Shown here in pieces: positions 49,834 through 62,500 of a DNA stretch of 64,000 bases; position 1 is the stretch's first letter, and each line of letters begins with the position of its first letter. The stretch comes from Sipunculus nudus (lineage: Eukaryota; Annelida; Sipuncula; Golfingiida; Sipunculidae), in contig CM049314.1 of assembly GCA_026874595.1 (NCBI GenBank), positions 38,175,229 to 38,239,228 on the forward strand. The letters are read 5' to 3'. The notes under the pieces are model-generated. The model had not been told where the DNA came from and made no database searches. It worked only from the letters and a program-made list of their open reading frames with translations. The position numbers were made by a program, and so were the translations under genes.

Positions 49834-50840
49834 ATTAGAAAAACAAAGAGAAAAGAGAGAGAAGAACATGAAAGGTTAGAAAGAGAAAGACGTGAAAAAG
49901 AAAAAGAAATTGAATTAAAATGACTTGAATCAGAAAGAGTTTAACTAGAACATAGTCTACGTGCTGCCCCAGCTCACAGTTTTGATGTTACTAAACACAT
50001 TAGACTTGTCCCATCTTTTCAAGTTAAAGAGGCTGATAAATATTTCTTACACTTTGAGAACGTAGCTGTAAATTTAAAATAACCTAAGGAAAATTGGACG
50101 ATGCTATTGCAAAGTGTATTGACTGGCAAGACCAGAGAAATTAATACAGGACTTTCAGTAGAAGCCGTTGCTGACTATGGCCTGGTAAATCGGTTAATCC
50201 TGAAAGGTTATGAGTAAGTTCCGGAGGCTTACCGCCAGAAATTCAGAAATTGGGGGAAGCGCAGAGAACAGACCTACGTCGAATTTGCTAGGATAAAAGA
50301 GCAGTTGTTTGATCGCTGGTGTAGATCTAAAAATGAAATGAAAGATTATGAAGAATTTAAGCGCTGCATTAACGCAGATTTTAAAACTTGTCTTAATGAG
50401 AAAAGTCCTGAAACACCTGACATTGCTGTTCAATTAGCTGATGATTATTCATTGACACACAAAATGTCCTCTACTAGCAAATCAAACCAGTCATTCACAA
50501 CAAGAATGTTAGTCAGTATGGCCAAAAGATGTTTAAAGCGCAGTCACCCAGTACTAGTAATCCTGATAGTTCAACAAGGTCCATTGCTACACCTCAGTCC
50601 ACGCCCACTGTGTTTAAGTCCAACAAAAACCAGTCGTTTTCAAAGAAAATCTGTATTTACCGCAAGAAGGAAGGTCATCTAATATCTGATTGCTGGAAAC
50701 TTGCGAATAAACCAAATAGCAAACCATCTGGTTTTGTTTCAAAAGCTATGCAGAGCATAGTACAAGAGCCAGGCTCTTTTTATTTAAACAAGGGGTACAA
50801 CTCCTTTATTGATTCTAAAAATAGTTTTATGCTGCGGAGG
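49834..50840 (+). pseudogene. gag: gag, central and C-terminal part
   Basis: After an Arg/Glu/Lys-rich coiled-coil (EREREKEKE-like) the capsid-like core reads FDVTKHIRLVPSFQVKE, then KYFLHFENVAVNL, a WTMLLQSVLTGKTREI block and VPEAYRQKFRNWGK. This is the SCAN/capsid-like region of Gypsy gag proteins. Stops occur at about 49921 and 50080. A zinc knuckle lies at 50652-50693, C-I-Y-R-K-K-E-G-H-x4-C, with the second Cys of the usual CCHC replaced by Arg. Confidence 0.8.
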
Positions 50841-51269
50841 CGTGCGGGGTGAAAACTTCAGTTGGAATTTTATAAGGCTAGGTCCTTTTAAGACTCCTGC
50901 GAGGAGTACCCTTTAAATAAAGCTAAGTCCTAATATGACTATTGCGAGAGTATTATTAATGAGGCCAGGTCCTCTTATGACGAACAGAAGTTTGTTTCTG
51001 CTGAGGAAAATTCCTCTGGTAATACCCATGAGGAGTTTGATTGTAAAAAGGATGTAGATTCCTTTAAGGACTCTGAAAAAGAGTTTATGACTAACACTGT
51101 CAATGTCAGTTCTTTGTTTGATGAAACTGAGGAAACAGATTCCTCTCCTGACTCTGAAATTGAGTTATTTGAGCCAATTATACATGATGGTTTTGTTTCA
51201 CTTTCAAGTGATTGTTAAGACTCTAGCCCTAATGACACTGATTCGGGCCAAACTCTTATGTAAGCAAAC

Positions 51270-51490
51270 GCTTTGCCATTTTCTAATATGTCCTTTACTG
51301 GTGCACATGCACTTGTCAATGGTGTGTTCAGACAAGCACACTTCAGTTCCGCTTCACAGTATACATTTAAAGTCAGATTTGATTTCTGGGAATATTACTG
51401 CGGGCATAAGAACTACTTTAGCCTTTAAGGGAATTCAGTTGCTACTAGGCAATGATGTTGCAAGTGGCAAAGTACGGAATGTACCAATGG
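51270..51490 (+). pseudogene. Retropepsin-like protease remnant
   Basis: Contains LKSDLISGNITAGIRTTLAF followed by GIQLLLGNDVASGKV, which resembles the C-terminal half (the L-L-G-N-D block) of retrotransposon aspartic proteases. The catalytic D-T/S-G triplet is not clearly found; the preceding 400 bp is acidic low-complexity sequence. Confidence 0.5.
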
Positions 51491-51839
51491 CGACAGAAAT
51501 GCCGTCACTTGTTCAGGAAACTGATCCTGAACGTAAGAAAATTTCTTGGTTGTATCCTTCATGTGCTGTAACTAGATCTATGGCCAAGAAAAACACACAT
51601 GAGGGTAATGGTCCAGATAATAACACTCTGGGAGTCACTAGTGGCTTGTTTAATGACTCGCACGTGCAGGATGCATAATTTGTAAAGGTCAGACCTTATC
51701 GGGGAACAGAATAGGGACCCTGATGTTTTATGTTTGTTTCGAAGGGCAGTTTTTAAAGATGAACTGTCACAAAACCCAGTTTGTTTATATGTTAAAAATT
51801 GAGTGCTTATGCCTAAATGGCGACCACCTGGTGTATGCG

Positions 51840-52940
51840 CTGTTAATGAGTGGGCCATTAAACATCAAATATTAATGCCCAAAAGCTTTTGCAATGAAAT
51901 TCTTAGCATGTCACATGAGGCTCTTTTGTCTTGCCATTTAGGTATAAGTAAAACTTATTAGAAAGTTAGTACGCACTTCTCTTGGCCTAACCTCAGGAAA
52001 GATGTTGTACAATATTGTAAGTCATGCCACACATGCCAGATGGTAGGCAAACCCAATCAGAATCCTAAGGCCCTACTTAGGCCTATTTCTGTTTTCGAGG
52101 AACCATTCAGTAGGATTATTGTTGATTGTGTTGTGCCACTGTTTAAAACAAAATCTGGACATGAACACTTGCTGACAATTATGTGCGCGTCTACCGGGTT
52201 CCCTGAGGCAATACCATCGCGCAAAATTAATGCCAAAAGTGTTGTCAATGCTCTGACCAATTGTTTTACATCTTTTGGACTGCCAAAATCCGTCCAGTCT
52301 GACCAAGGGTCTAATTTTATGTCTGACTTATTTCAACAAGTTATGCTTGATCAAGGTATAAAACAGTACAGCTCTTCGCAATACCATCCTATTGCTATGA
52401 CACACAGAAAGAATAGGATAAAGAATCCACCTATTGCTGTTTGCTGTCAGAGAATCCTTTCAAGAGTCCTTGGGTTTCAGTCCCTTTGATCTAGTTTTCG
52501 GACATGGACCGCGAACTGAACTTCCATTGAAACTGCTTAAAGAAAAACTCTTGTGTGAAAATCCTGATTCTCTTTATAATGCTGTATGTCTCAGACTTTC
52601 GCACTAAACTACACAATGCTTTTGAGATTGTAAATTCAAATCTAAAATCTGTACAAAGTAAAATGAAAACAAAGTATGACAAGCACACTGTAAGTAGGAC
52701 GTTTGAGCCTGGTGAAAAGGTCCTTGCCTTACTTCCCATCCCTGGCAGACCTCTGCAAGCTAGGTATTTTGGTCCTTACATTGTTGACAAAAAAGTCAGT
52801 GATTTAAAATACATACTGTTGACACCAGTAAGGCGTAAGAAGAAACAACTGTGCAATGTTAACATGTTGAAACCATATTATGACAGAAATAGCACATCAG
52901 ATGTTGTACATAATGTTACTGCTGTAAATTGTGTAAACAC
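51840..52940 (+). pseudogene. Integrase (zinc, core and GPY/F domains), catalytic Glu deleted
   Basis: N-terminal HHCC zinc region: SHEALLSCHLGISKTY, then YCKSCHTCQ (about 51910-52040). The core has the first Asp in IIVDCV (about 52120) and the second in SVQSDQGSNFMS (about 52300). The third acidic residue should follow QYHP by a few dozen residues, but after YHP (about 52390) the sequence joins almost directly to LLLFAVRESFQESLGF (in another frame). A deletion of about 40-45 codons has removed it. The C-terminal GPY/F module reads ARYFGPYIVDKKVSDL and NVNMLKPYY (about 52760-52880). It lies upstream of the reverse transcriptase, the Gmr1-like order. Confidence 0.85.
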
Positions 52941-53019
52941 TGACCCTGACCCAGTTAAAATAGATACTGATTGTAAGTGTAATGTAGACATTCAGAGTGG
53001 TACAGTAACATTAAAAAAG

Positions 53020-53575
53020 ACGTGCTTAACAACCTGGATACCAAACTGTCACACCTCACCGCACAACAACAACAAGACCTCAAGAACCTGCTGCGGAACT
53101 TTGAGCATTTGTTTAGTGACATTCCAACGCGAACTAACATATTGTGCCATGACGTCGATGTTGGCGAGGCAAACGCAGTCAAGAAGTGTTCGCATTTGTG
53201 CCGCCGCAAGGACTGTACCAGTATAAAGTTATGCCGTTTGGCATGAAGAACTCGCCAGCCACGTTCCAGCGCCTCATCCGTATGTTTGTCAAGGACATTC
53301 AGGGCTGCGACGCATATATTGGTGACCTCATCGTGTACAGCGACACCTGGGAGAAACATCTGCAAATTCTTCGCGACCTCTTCGAAAGACTTTGAAGCAC
53401 GTCTGACCGTCAACTTAATGAATTCTGAATTTTTTTATGCACAAGTAACACTTTTGGATCATATTGTAGGGCAGGGTCAAGTAAAACCTGTTGATGCTAA
53501 AATAAGTGCTCTTTTTGTATTTCCTAGACCAGAAAACAAAAAGCAAATATTGCGTTTTCTTGGTATGGTTGGATA
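53020..53575 (+). pseudogene. Gypsy-type reverse transcriptase with internal deletion
   Basis: The N-terminal edge reads LSHLTAQQQQDLKNLLRNF, then SDIPTRTN. Near 53185 it passes abruptly to FVPPQGLYQYKVMPFGMK and SPATFQRLI. The intervening fingers/palm part with the first catalytic Asp (about 90 codons in relatives) is missing. The Y-x-D-D box reads YIGD, so the first Asp of the pair is also lost. The tail includes HIVGQGQVKPVDAKI and the junction LRFLGMVG. Inactive. Confidence 0.85.
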
Positions 53576-54112
53576 ATACAGGAAGTGTTGTCCAAATTTT
53601 TTAGCTGTAGCTGAACCTTTGACTAATTTGTTAAAGAAGAAACTAAAGTTTCTATGGAATGTTCAGTGTGAAAATGCATTTCAGAATTTGAAAGCAATTC
53701 TGCAAAGTTCACCGGTTTTAGCAGCTCCAGACTTTTCTGTACCTTTTAAGTTTGCTGTAGATGCTAGTGATACTGCTGCTGGTGTTGGCCAATGATGGAA
53801 GACAATGATGGCATAGATCAACCAATTTGTTATTTCTCAAGAAAGTTAAATGCAAACCAGAAAAACTACTCCACTATTGAAAAAAAATGTTTGGCTTTGA
53901 TTTTGGCGTTGCAACATTTTGAAGTTTATGTTATTTCATCAGCCAAGCCTATAATTGTCTTCAGTGATCACAATCCCCTCACGTTCATGAACAAGTTAAA
54001 GTGTAAAAATCAAAGTTTGTTGAGATGGAGTTTGTTCTTAAAGCATTACAACCTTTGAAAAAACACATTGAAGGGATAGACAATGTACTTGTTGATTGCT
54101 TATCGAGATGTT
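53576..54112 (+). pseudogene. RNase H domain of the LTR element
   Basis: After KKKLKFLWNVQCENAF and VLAAPDF, the first acidic residue is in FKFAVDASDTAAGV (about 53750), the Glu in STIEKKCLALILAL (about 53870, with K-K replacing the usual K-E), and the Asp in IVFSDHNPLTFM (about 53955). It ends near VLVDCLSRC (about 54090). A TGA at about 53793 and a frameshift near 54055 interrupt it. Confidence 0.8.
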
Positions 54113-54234
54113 AATGAAATGTTGTAAACGAGATGTTTTTGTAATGTTGTTTATAAGATGATTTTTGAGATGTGAAAATTTAGTGATTGTGATCGCAAAA
54201 AAGAAAGTTCTGAGAAAACTTTCTTTTTTCTTAC

Positions 54235-54245
54235 AGGAGGGGGAG
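54235..54245 (+). promoter_or_regulatory. Polypurine tract
   Basis: AGGAGGGGGAG directly before the 3' LTR; the standard plus-strand primer site of LTR elements. Confidence 0.85.
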
Positions 54246-55086
54246 TGTGCCCCTTTTATTGTGTGCAGCGGTCTTACAGATGATTATTTTATTGTGCAAA
54301 CGGTAGTTCCATGTGTTGTTGGCATTTGGTTTGTGTGCCACGCATAGCTCGTGTTGTTGCGGCCTCGCCTGGCCGGATGCTGCAGGCTCGGTTTGATCCG
54401 CATTGGTTGAACCCTAGATACACAGCGTTCTTTGTTCTAGTATGTTCTTTGAACGTGTGTACTGTGTTGGATTTTTTAGATTGTTCGAGAAATGGAGGTT
54501 TCTTGGCTTGAGGTGAGAACTTATAAATAGGGGCTGTGATTTTGGAGCCGGGAGAGAGGTGAGAGAATATTCCATCGGACACAGAAGCGTATCTGTCAGT
54601 TTGTGGGACCTATTCCGATAAGTGCGACAATTATAGATTTTCTTCAGATTTTCTTCTTGATTTGTGACGAATCTTATTTGGTCTTCACTTTACTTTCGGG
54701 AGAGTTACAAGAGCTTTACATTGGACTGTTATTCTCCGAGAGAATTTTATGTGAATTGTTCGTTCGGCTTATACATTTTAAAGGACTAATCGCTGTGACA
54801 GTGGTGGTATCCAGGTACTTTGTTTATTTTACTGTGTGATTGTATTGTTTTGTTGTCATACTGCTGCTATACAGTGTAATAGTATTGATTTAGTGTATTG
54901 TAATGTTAGGGTTGTTTTAAGAATAAATTATAGTTATTTGTTAACAAAAAAAAAACACTGACTTCTTTATTCATTACCCTAGACATTTTACGCTGCCTAG
55001 TGTTACAGAATCTGATTTTTTTATCTCCTTGACAAAATTTATGTTCATCACGTATACGTGATCTGTTGAAATTAGGTTCCGTAACA
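54246..55086 (+). repeat. 3' LTR
   Basis: Begins TGTGCCCC after the polypurine tract and ends ...GTAACA, giving TG...CA ends. Homologous to 42427-43247 throughout. Confidence 0.88.
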
Positions 55087-55099
55087 ATATATATATATA

Positions 55100-58000
55100 T
55101 TCCATCCCACATATGAGTTCTGTGTTTTAAGAAAAGAAGATAAGGTCGACACAAGGGAAATCTATTACAGCAAAACATGTGAAATAAGACCACCGTGGGA
55201 CTTGCCAAACGTAATCTTGATCCACAGGTTTTCTTACTAAACAGGTTAGTTGTAAATAACGCGAATTCTCTAGGTTCACTTAAGGGTGGTCTTGATAGAA
55301 AAGAGGTCAGAAAAGAGGCATTGTATATGAACTAGAACGCCCTTGAAAAGCATACGTTGTGTAAAGGATTATGTCCTCTTTTAATGAAGCTGTTATTGAT
55401 AGACATTGATGCAGTCATAAAAAAATGGATGTTGATCTTTGGAATGAAATTTGGTGCAAGCTAAATATAATTGGTGTAACACATTAATAATCACATGGGT
55501 TGTGTAACATTTTATTTGGCTGTCATCTCGATTAGGAGGTCAGACCTGATACACGTGTGACCTGTATACGCTGTCTAACGCTAGCAGGCTGTAGCGTAAC
55601 GTGTTGGAGCTGGCCGTATACGTCTTACTGTGAAAGTAAGCAATGTATTTATGAACAAAATAGTTCTCACCTTACAGCTTTTTTTTAAATAAAGTGTTTA
55701 ACGCTTATTTTGAAAGGTAATTTAGGTTGTATCATATATAAACGAATCGCTTAATTCAGTCCTTAACTAAGAAAGTTAATTTAATTCCTTACATTCATGC
55801 GCCCAATTAAGCTTATCCAGCTATTCATTATATTTGTGATAGTTTGAAACTCATAAGACTGAATTCAAAATGGAATTTATCATTAAATTTATGATTTTTT
55901 ATGATTTATGAATTTATGATTAAAGAGCATAAATTAGACTCACTATTCACTAAATTTAAAAATATTTAATACCGCATGCCAGTTATCTGTAATATGTTAC
56001 CCATGTTTGAGGACAGACAAAGTGAAGGGCAAAAGATTGACGTTCAAAATAAAAATGTTAAAAGATAGCATTTTTTTAAAAGTCCTCAAAAGTTCTAAAA
56101 GGTGATATATGCTTTTTAGCTTAGATTACTTTCAGTCAGCTATAGCGAGTGGTCTTTGTCCGTCGTCCGTTTGTCTGTCCGTCCCTTCTTTGACATGACA
56201 CAATCCGCTGGAAGTGCAATCTTTAAACTTACAATCCATGAAGATGCATTGAAAAATCTCCTTGGACACTTGAAATAAGGTCACTGTGTCTTATAGGTAA
56301 GGGGGCTCTTTTTGCACCCCAGAATAATTAAACATTGGATACAAAAGCTTCAGAATCTCAGAAAATAACACATTGATTGCCATTATTGTTTTCATGTATA
56401 TTGATTAGGACAGTTTTATCAGTTTCTGAAGACGTGTGGCACCACCTGTATAGTTTTTAATTTTTACACTTGTTTTCCTATTTTGTGACCTTTATATGAA
56501 GCAATCCGGGCGTTAACAGGAAAAAAAAGAAGAAAAATTAAGACCTAAAAACGTCTAACTGTATCTCCAGGGAGGTCCTGGGTATATGTGTTTTGAAACG
56601 TTAAAGTAAGTCTACATTACCTTAAGTGTGCGAGCTATTGGATAAATATTGATCTGAGCATCATGAAAGTCAGTTTGGCTCTTATTGTAACTGCTAGGCA
56701 AATAATCTTCCATCTAAACATCTAGGGGGGTTTTGGGCAATTTTCTTGGAAACCTGAAGTAGGTCATGATGACCTATAATCTGCGAGTGACTGGTCAAAA
56801 ACATGATTTTGAGCCCCAAGACAGACGTAAAACGTCTACTTATATGTACCAACCGTTATTATTGTTTCCTACTAAGTATCTTTTGTCATGATTGGAGCAC
56901 CTAACTTTGGAAAACAAAGTTTACTATTGATGTAAGATATTCCGTAAAGCTAACTGTAACCAAGCTGTTTTTTTAGAATAAATGAAGACGGTCCGTTAAT
57001 CCGTTTTAACGTGTATCTAGATTTCTAAATACATATTGGGAGACAGTCAACAGAACTGAATGAGTAATCAATAACTAAAAATAAATAAATATAAGATTTT
57101 ATCCGTATGCTACTTGTCAGGGTAGCTAATGAAATAGGTTCGCTTTCAACCCATAACGGTTATAAACACCATTTTATAGTTTTAATGGTAGGGCCACATG
57201 CTCGAAAACGGAGCTGTTACATTATGCTATGCTTCTCAATCAAGTTTTCTCCGTATATGTATATGCAAGCATAAAAAACCTTTACCCATCTCTGATTAAA
57301 TTACAAAAATAGTTCTAGAAAAAGGCGTCTGTCGTCGGGGGGAACAGAGCACAAAGGACTCAAAGCTGGGAAATTGTGAGTTCGCATCTATTGGAGAAGA
57401 GGGAGATTTTTTTATGAGTTAGGCCTACTGGTTCCCTTCAGCATCGTCAACAAACCTACAATTAGCAATCACGGGGCGGACGATGAATTACTCCTTTAAA
57501 GCAGCCCTGTTGCATCCGCTAAACTGCCCCTCAGCTGACTCGACCCGCCTTATGACCCTTGTGGATCCCTACATTCCTTAAGTGTAATGTTCCGGCTGTT
57601 CACCCATGTGTCCCCTGTTACTACTAGTTAACGTACTTTAAATTCGATTCTACACACAAGCTATCCATATCCTGCATGTTCTCAAATGCATATATGTTAC
57701 ACATGACTGGCCCCTATACATTGCGAGCCCCCCTGCAGAATCAATGGGAAGGAAGACTGTGCCCCAGAGTCGTATATCGCTCACACGAGTGCGAAAGGTG
57801 GGGGGTTCCTAGGTGGAATGAACCATCTAGGGGTGATTTTACAACCAGTACTCGTCTGTACGATATTTACAAGCCTGGGTTACACAAGGATATAAATGTG
57901 GCATGCGGTCCCAAAGCGGTATGGAACTCCGTAGGTATACACACAGGTGACGTAAGCACACACATGGAAGCGATTATCAATATAAATTGTATATTGTATA

Positions 58001-59130
58001 ATTCTAATATAATTAATGTATGCCAGTCGAACTAGAAGGGCATATGTACATTACAAGACCATGTGAACAGAACATCATAACATGAACAAGAAATCAGCTG
58101 TAACATTATACTGCATTAGAGCATTGAGAATTACATACTGCTTTGAAAATAGGTCAGGCGTTCACCCGGTATGGAGGCAGTCGATAAAGTCACGGCCACT
58201 TTTACGGCTACACCAAAAACTTCATCAATATTGGAAATATAATAACCTTAATAGTTTACCTTTTGGGGAGTTAGCATATCTTTTACAATTCATGGCCAAA
58301 ATCTGTACCTTATCTGTACTAACAGTTCTACACTTTTCCACCTCTGAAGTCTACTAAAGAGATCATATTAATACACGGCTGTTCTTTGTTTATATTTTAT
58401 ACAATATAGAGAAGCTGCAAAAGAAGTTTGTTAAATCATGCCCTGTCCATTATGAAAAATTATGCAAGGCATCTATTGTACTGTTATTTAGATTAAGTTG
58501 TTATTACCAAACACAGTTGTAAAAGTCAAGGCCACTATTATGGCTACATCCAAAACTTCATCCCATATATGAAATATAATTATCTTTTATTGGCTTTCCG
58601 TTGGGGGAGTTGGCACTAACAATACAAATCTTTTACAATTAATTCCAAAATGTGTACCTTTTACCCACAATTCTACACTTTTTTGTGCAGTAAAGGGACA
58701 CCATTAGGTGCTACTTTTCTATGTTCTTCCTCTGAAGTCTCCTATAGAGATCATATAAATGCACGGCTGTTCTTTGTGTATATTTTATACAATAAAGAGG
58801 AGCTGCAAAAGAAATGGGTTAAATCATGCCCTGCCCATTATGACAAATTTTGCAAGTCATCTAATGTATTGTAATGTAAATTTAGTTGATATTACCAAAC
58901 ACACACCGGCGCTAGTGAAAAAAGCCAAGCAGCTGTATATCATTTAACTATAAAACAAAATCCGGATCAGTGAGGTTAATATATATCAGTGGTTCTTAAC
59001 CTTTATATGCCTGGCTGGCGTACTAAACACATACATAAGGGTTTCCACTGATGACCCCTGTTTATGCGCATGTATAGTTGTAATGAGCATATATGGAAAG
59101 CAGTGACGATTTTCTTTACATAAGATAAGT
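55100..59130. repeat. Segmental duplication block B (partner 33.96-37.43 kb)
   Basis: Same order of landmarks as block A, with different indels. The 119-codon frame at 57676-58035 and others are not conserved in block A and so are not genes. An extra local duplication exists: about 58350-58490 resembles 58730-58880 (shared ATAGAGATCATAT, GCACGGCTGTTCTTTG and GAGCTGCAAAAGAA). Confidence 0.82.
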
Positions 59131-59216
59131 ATATGGACCGTATATGCACTACAAATACTATCATTTTAACTATTTTCTGCTGATATATTTTCCTTTCTCG
59201 TAAGGATACCGGAATC

Positions 59217-59321
59217 ATGCCTGGAAGAAATAAACGTCTTGAACTTCAGGAATATGAAAAACCTCTCGTAATGACAGAGAAACCGATACCGGAAGCCCCA
59301 CCAGGTGGCGCAGTTGTCAAG
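59217..59321 (+). CDS. ADH copy 3 exon 1 (start)
   Basis: 35 codons from ATG to AAG|GTAAAC, phase 0. N-terminal beta-strand region typical of MDR proteins (EYEKPLVMTEKPIPEAPPGG). Confidence 0.85.
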
Positions 59322-59438
59322 GTAAACATTCACTCATAAAATTCCATTTTCGATTTTAATCGATATTTTCCGGTCATTATAAATACGTTTTCAACAGAAA
59401 GTTTTTTTCCTATGGATTTTCCTCGTCAGAGTGGTCCG

Positions 59439-59502
<64 letters not shown>

Positions 59503-62500
59503 CCTTTTGTCTATTGGTTTTAGCAAACTTAAATGACAGCAATAGCGGAGGAAGCGATAATGCTTATGTTATACCTATTTTCGGGATAATGCAATGTTAA
59601 AATCAAGAGTCAACATTGACCTCCTGGTAACGCTTCAAAGTCATTTTCCTTTTGTCCATCGTATATGGCAAGCTGATTTCACAAGTTGTAAACCATTTAT
59701 CTGTCTAAAAGCGACATTTGCGGAGGAGGCGTTGGTTCTTACCTTTTGACTATTGTTGGGATAATGCAATATAAATATCGATAGTCTTCACTGATCTAGA
59801 TTTAGAGCTTCTGTGGTATAGGAATAGTGCACAGACTTTACAAAATGTAGTGAAACGATGGGAAGGGAGATCATGAGTTTGCTCGGGCGTGGTTAGATTT
59901 GTAACGGTCCGCTCTAACCTAGGGTAAGAGCTCTACGTGCCTAATTTGAAGACTGTGAACATGTTCAACCGTGAGTGCAGCCGTGTTTCATTCACACTCG
60001 AATCCGCTTTGCGTGAGTTCCGTGATGGTAATACAGTACTAACAGTACTAAAATAGATTACAAATCACAATTGATAATATTAAGGTTGTCAATAAACCTA
60101 TGTATCCCGCTTTTTTTCTCAACATTTGGTTTCCTGCACTGTGTATCAATAATATTTTCAAATACTGAATAATTACTTGTAAAGTAATTGTGCCAAATAA
60201 TAAGTGTCAAACATAATGAAACATTTATGCATCTTCCGTAAATGTAGCCCCGATATATATATTTGACGTTCCTTCCATAGATTCATTACTCGGGTGTTTG
60301 TCACTCTGACTTGCACAACTTGTACGGTCTTATGCCAAACAAGGAAGAAGAAGAAAAACTGAGATCGCTCTTCAAACTGCCGGTTATATTAGGTAACATT
60401 AAAGTGTCATTCACAGATGGATGTAAGTGTGCAAAATGTGAAATTTCATGTTTTTAATTTATCAGTATGTACAAATGGTTATGTATATGATTTTGGATAA
60501 TTCATTATTCAATCATGTAATTATAAGTATCAAAATTTATATTTTTAAAAACGATATCCTGCAAATTATTGCTGCAGAACGAACCATCAACAACGTTTTT
60601 CGATAGTACGCGTTTATTGTTCATTTTTTTCTGTTAGCAATTTTTTGTTTGTTTTGCCAGTGGTCATTTTTTATTTGTATGACTAGGAGCTCCTGGTTAA
60701 TAGGCTTACCAAATGAGCCATAAATCTAATGAAATAAGCTGTGACCTATTATATTTAAGGACACGAGATTGCCGGGGAGATATACGAACTAGGATCCAAC
60801 ATTGATAAAGGTAACTGATTTTTTTCCAACAGTGTTATTTTGCCAAGAATATGTCCATTTAAATACTTTTCCTCTGCAAAGTAATTTAACTAAGTAACAT
60901 AATAACAAAATAAACCTTTTCAAAACTAACATTCATTAGAAGTTTATCAAACCTGTTTCTCATTCACTTTGGTTGCCATGAGAGTTATCAAGTAATATTG
61001 AAATTGACAATTGAAATATCAATTACGACGCAAAGGCTGAAGGCTTGGAACAAATACCAATTAGTATTTGTCAATTGTCAAAAGTACTTTCACCTTTGAC
61101 AACTATAAAGAAGAATAAATTAATGATCTTACTTGCTAAAAGGCATTCACTTACCCAGTATTCCAATAGGATCTTAGTGCCTGACATGTGGTTACTTTTT
61201 TACAATATATATCTTAGCAGTTAAGGTCAAATACGAAATAATTTACTGCAGTGAATTATATACATATACATGAATATATTCTTCTTTAATGCTTTTAAAT
61301 GCACTTATATGCATTCAAGTGCACCTATACTGTAAGCCTAATCAAAACTAGCATTCATTTTAAGATGGTAAAACCTGTTACTGTGACTGCTAGAGTGGTC
61401 CAATAATATTTACTTTGCCAATTGAAATACATATGACTTCCTTGACTATTTGATATCTAAGGGGAACCATGGTTGGAATATCTACAATCAATTTTAGCAG
61501 CAAAATTATTGTGGATGATAGGAGGCATATACTTCGGCTCCGTATTTCCGCGATTAAAAAAAAGGACTATAACAAGACTCTTCCTCCATGAAGTAGAATA
61601 ATTGTCCTCTTCCTATACCATTATATGGAACGTATAGAATTTTTTAATTTTGAGGTTTTTGTATACTTTGGAATATCTGTAATTCGTTGATGGTATCTGG
61701 TATAGAGAGTTTCGTTTGTTTCGAACAGTTCTCTTCCTCTCCTTAAGTTTATATATTCAGTTTTTAAATATTTTCAACATTTGTTTTAACTTGAATTCTC
61801 AATAGCCCTAAAGGAACATATGTCTTGATTACAGATTCCTGTGGATTCAAGATCGGTGATAGGGTGATGATTTACAGCTGGGCTGGCTGTGGAGAGTGCA
61901 GATTTTGTAGAGGAGGAGAAAATCTTCACTGCCCTAACATGGTTACATCCTCTTATGGATGGGCCTATGAAGGCGGGTAAGCCGTGAATCATAATATTGG
62001 TTGATTTGCATTTCTTGATGAGCGATTTATGGACATCGGATGGGCACATATGTATCTTATCCGGTTATGTTTGGAATGAATGTTTAATAGAATTATTATT
62101 ATGTACATTCGGCCTGCATAGTCTAGAGGTAGAACGCTGGGCGTCTCCGCTGGTGACCTGGGTTCCAACATCGGCGTGGTTATGAGAGTTGGTTTTAGTG
62201 GGACCAGTTATTATAACTAGTTGTACAATTAATGTTAAATAAATAAAGTTTATATGAATTTTTTTATTTTACAGTTATTGCATTGTAAATCTAAATTAAA
62301 TGACATCGTTCCTTGCTACCAGACATTGCTCTTAACTTGTGGAAGTAAATTTCCCAGATATGAAGTGCGCTGTCGACCATTAAACTGTATAAATTGTTGG
62401 ATTTGTGGTTTATGACCCAATATCCTGTCGGTATGCGTAATGGTAAAGTAGTTGATATTCTGTATTTTCCAGCTTTCAAGAGTACGTGAGGGTGATAAAT

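Larger units (their letters stand above)
42427..55086 (+). mobile_element. Degenerate Gmr1-like (Ty3/Gypsy) LTR retrotransposon, 12.7 kb including nested insertion
   Basis: Two LTRs of about 821 and 841 bp in direct orientation, primer binding site, gag, protease, integrase, reverse transcriptase, RNase H and polypurine tract. The domain order is gag-PR-INT-RT-RNH, unlike ordinary Gypsy elements (PR-RT-RNH-INT), although the RT and gag are of Gypsy type. That is the hallmark of the Gmr1-like group. Coding parts are broken by frameshifts, stops and internal deletions, and gag is split by a non-LTR element (43730-49818). Without that insertion the element would be about 6.6 kb. Not mobile on its own. 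Confidence 0.85.

Noticed and set aside
53022-53246. Ordinary host protein in the RT region
   Set aside because: It is the N-terminal edge of Gypsy-type RT joined to a frame change; it sits between the LTRs.
57676-58035. 119-codon plus-strand frame
   Set aside because: The homologous stretch of block A (about 36600-36900) is full of stops in all frames, so the frame is not under selection.
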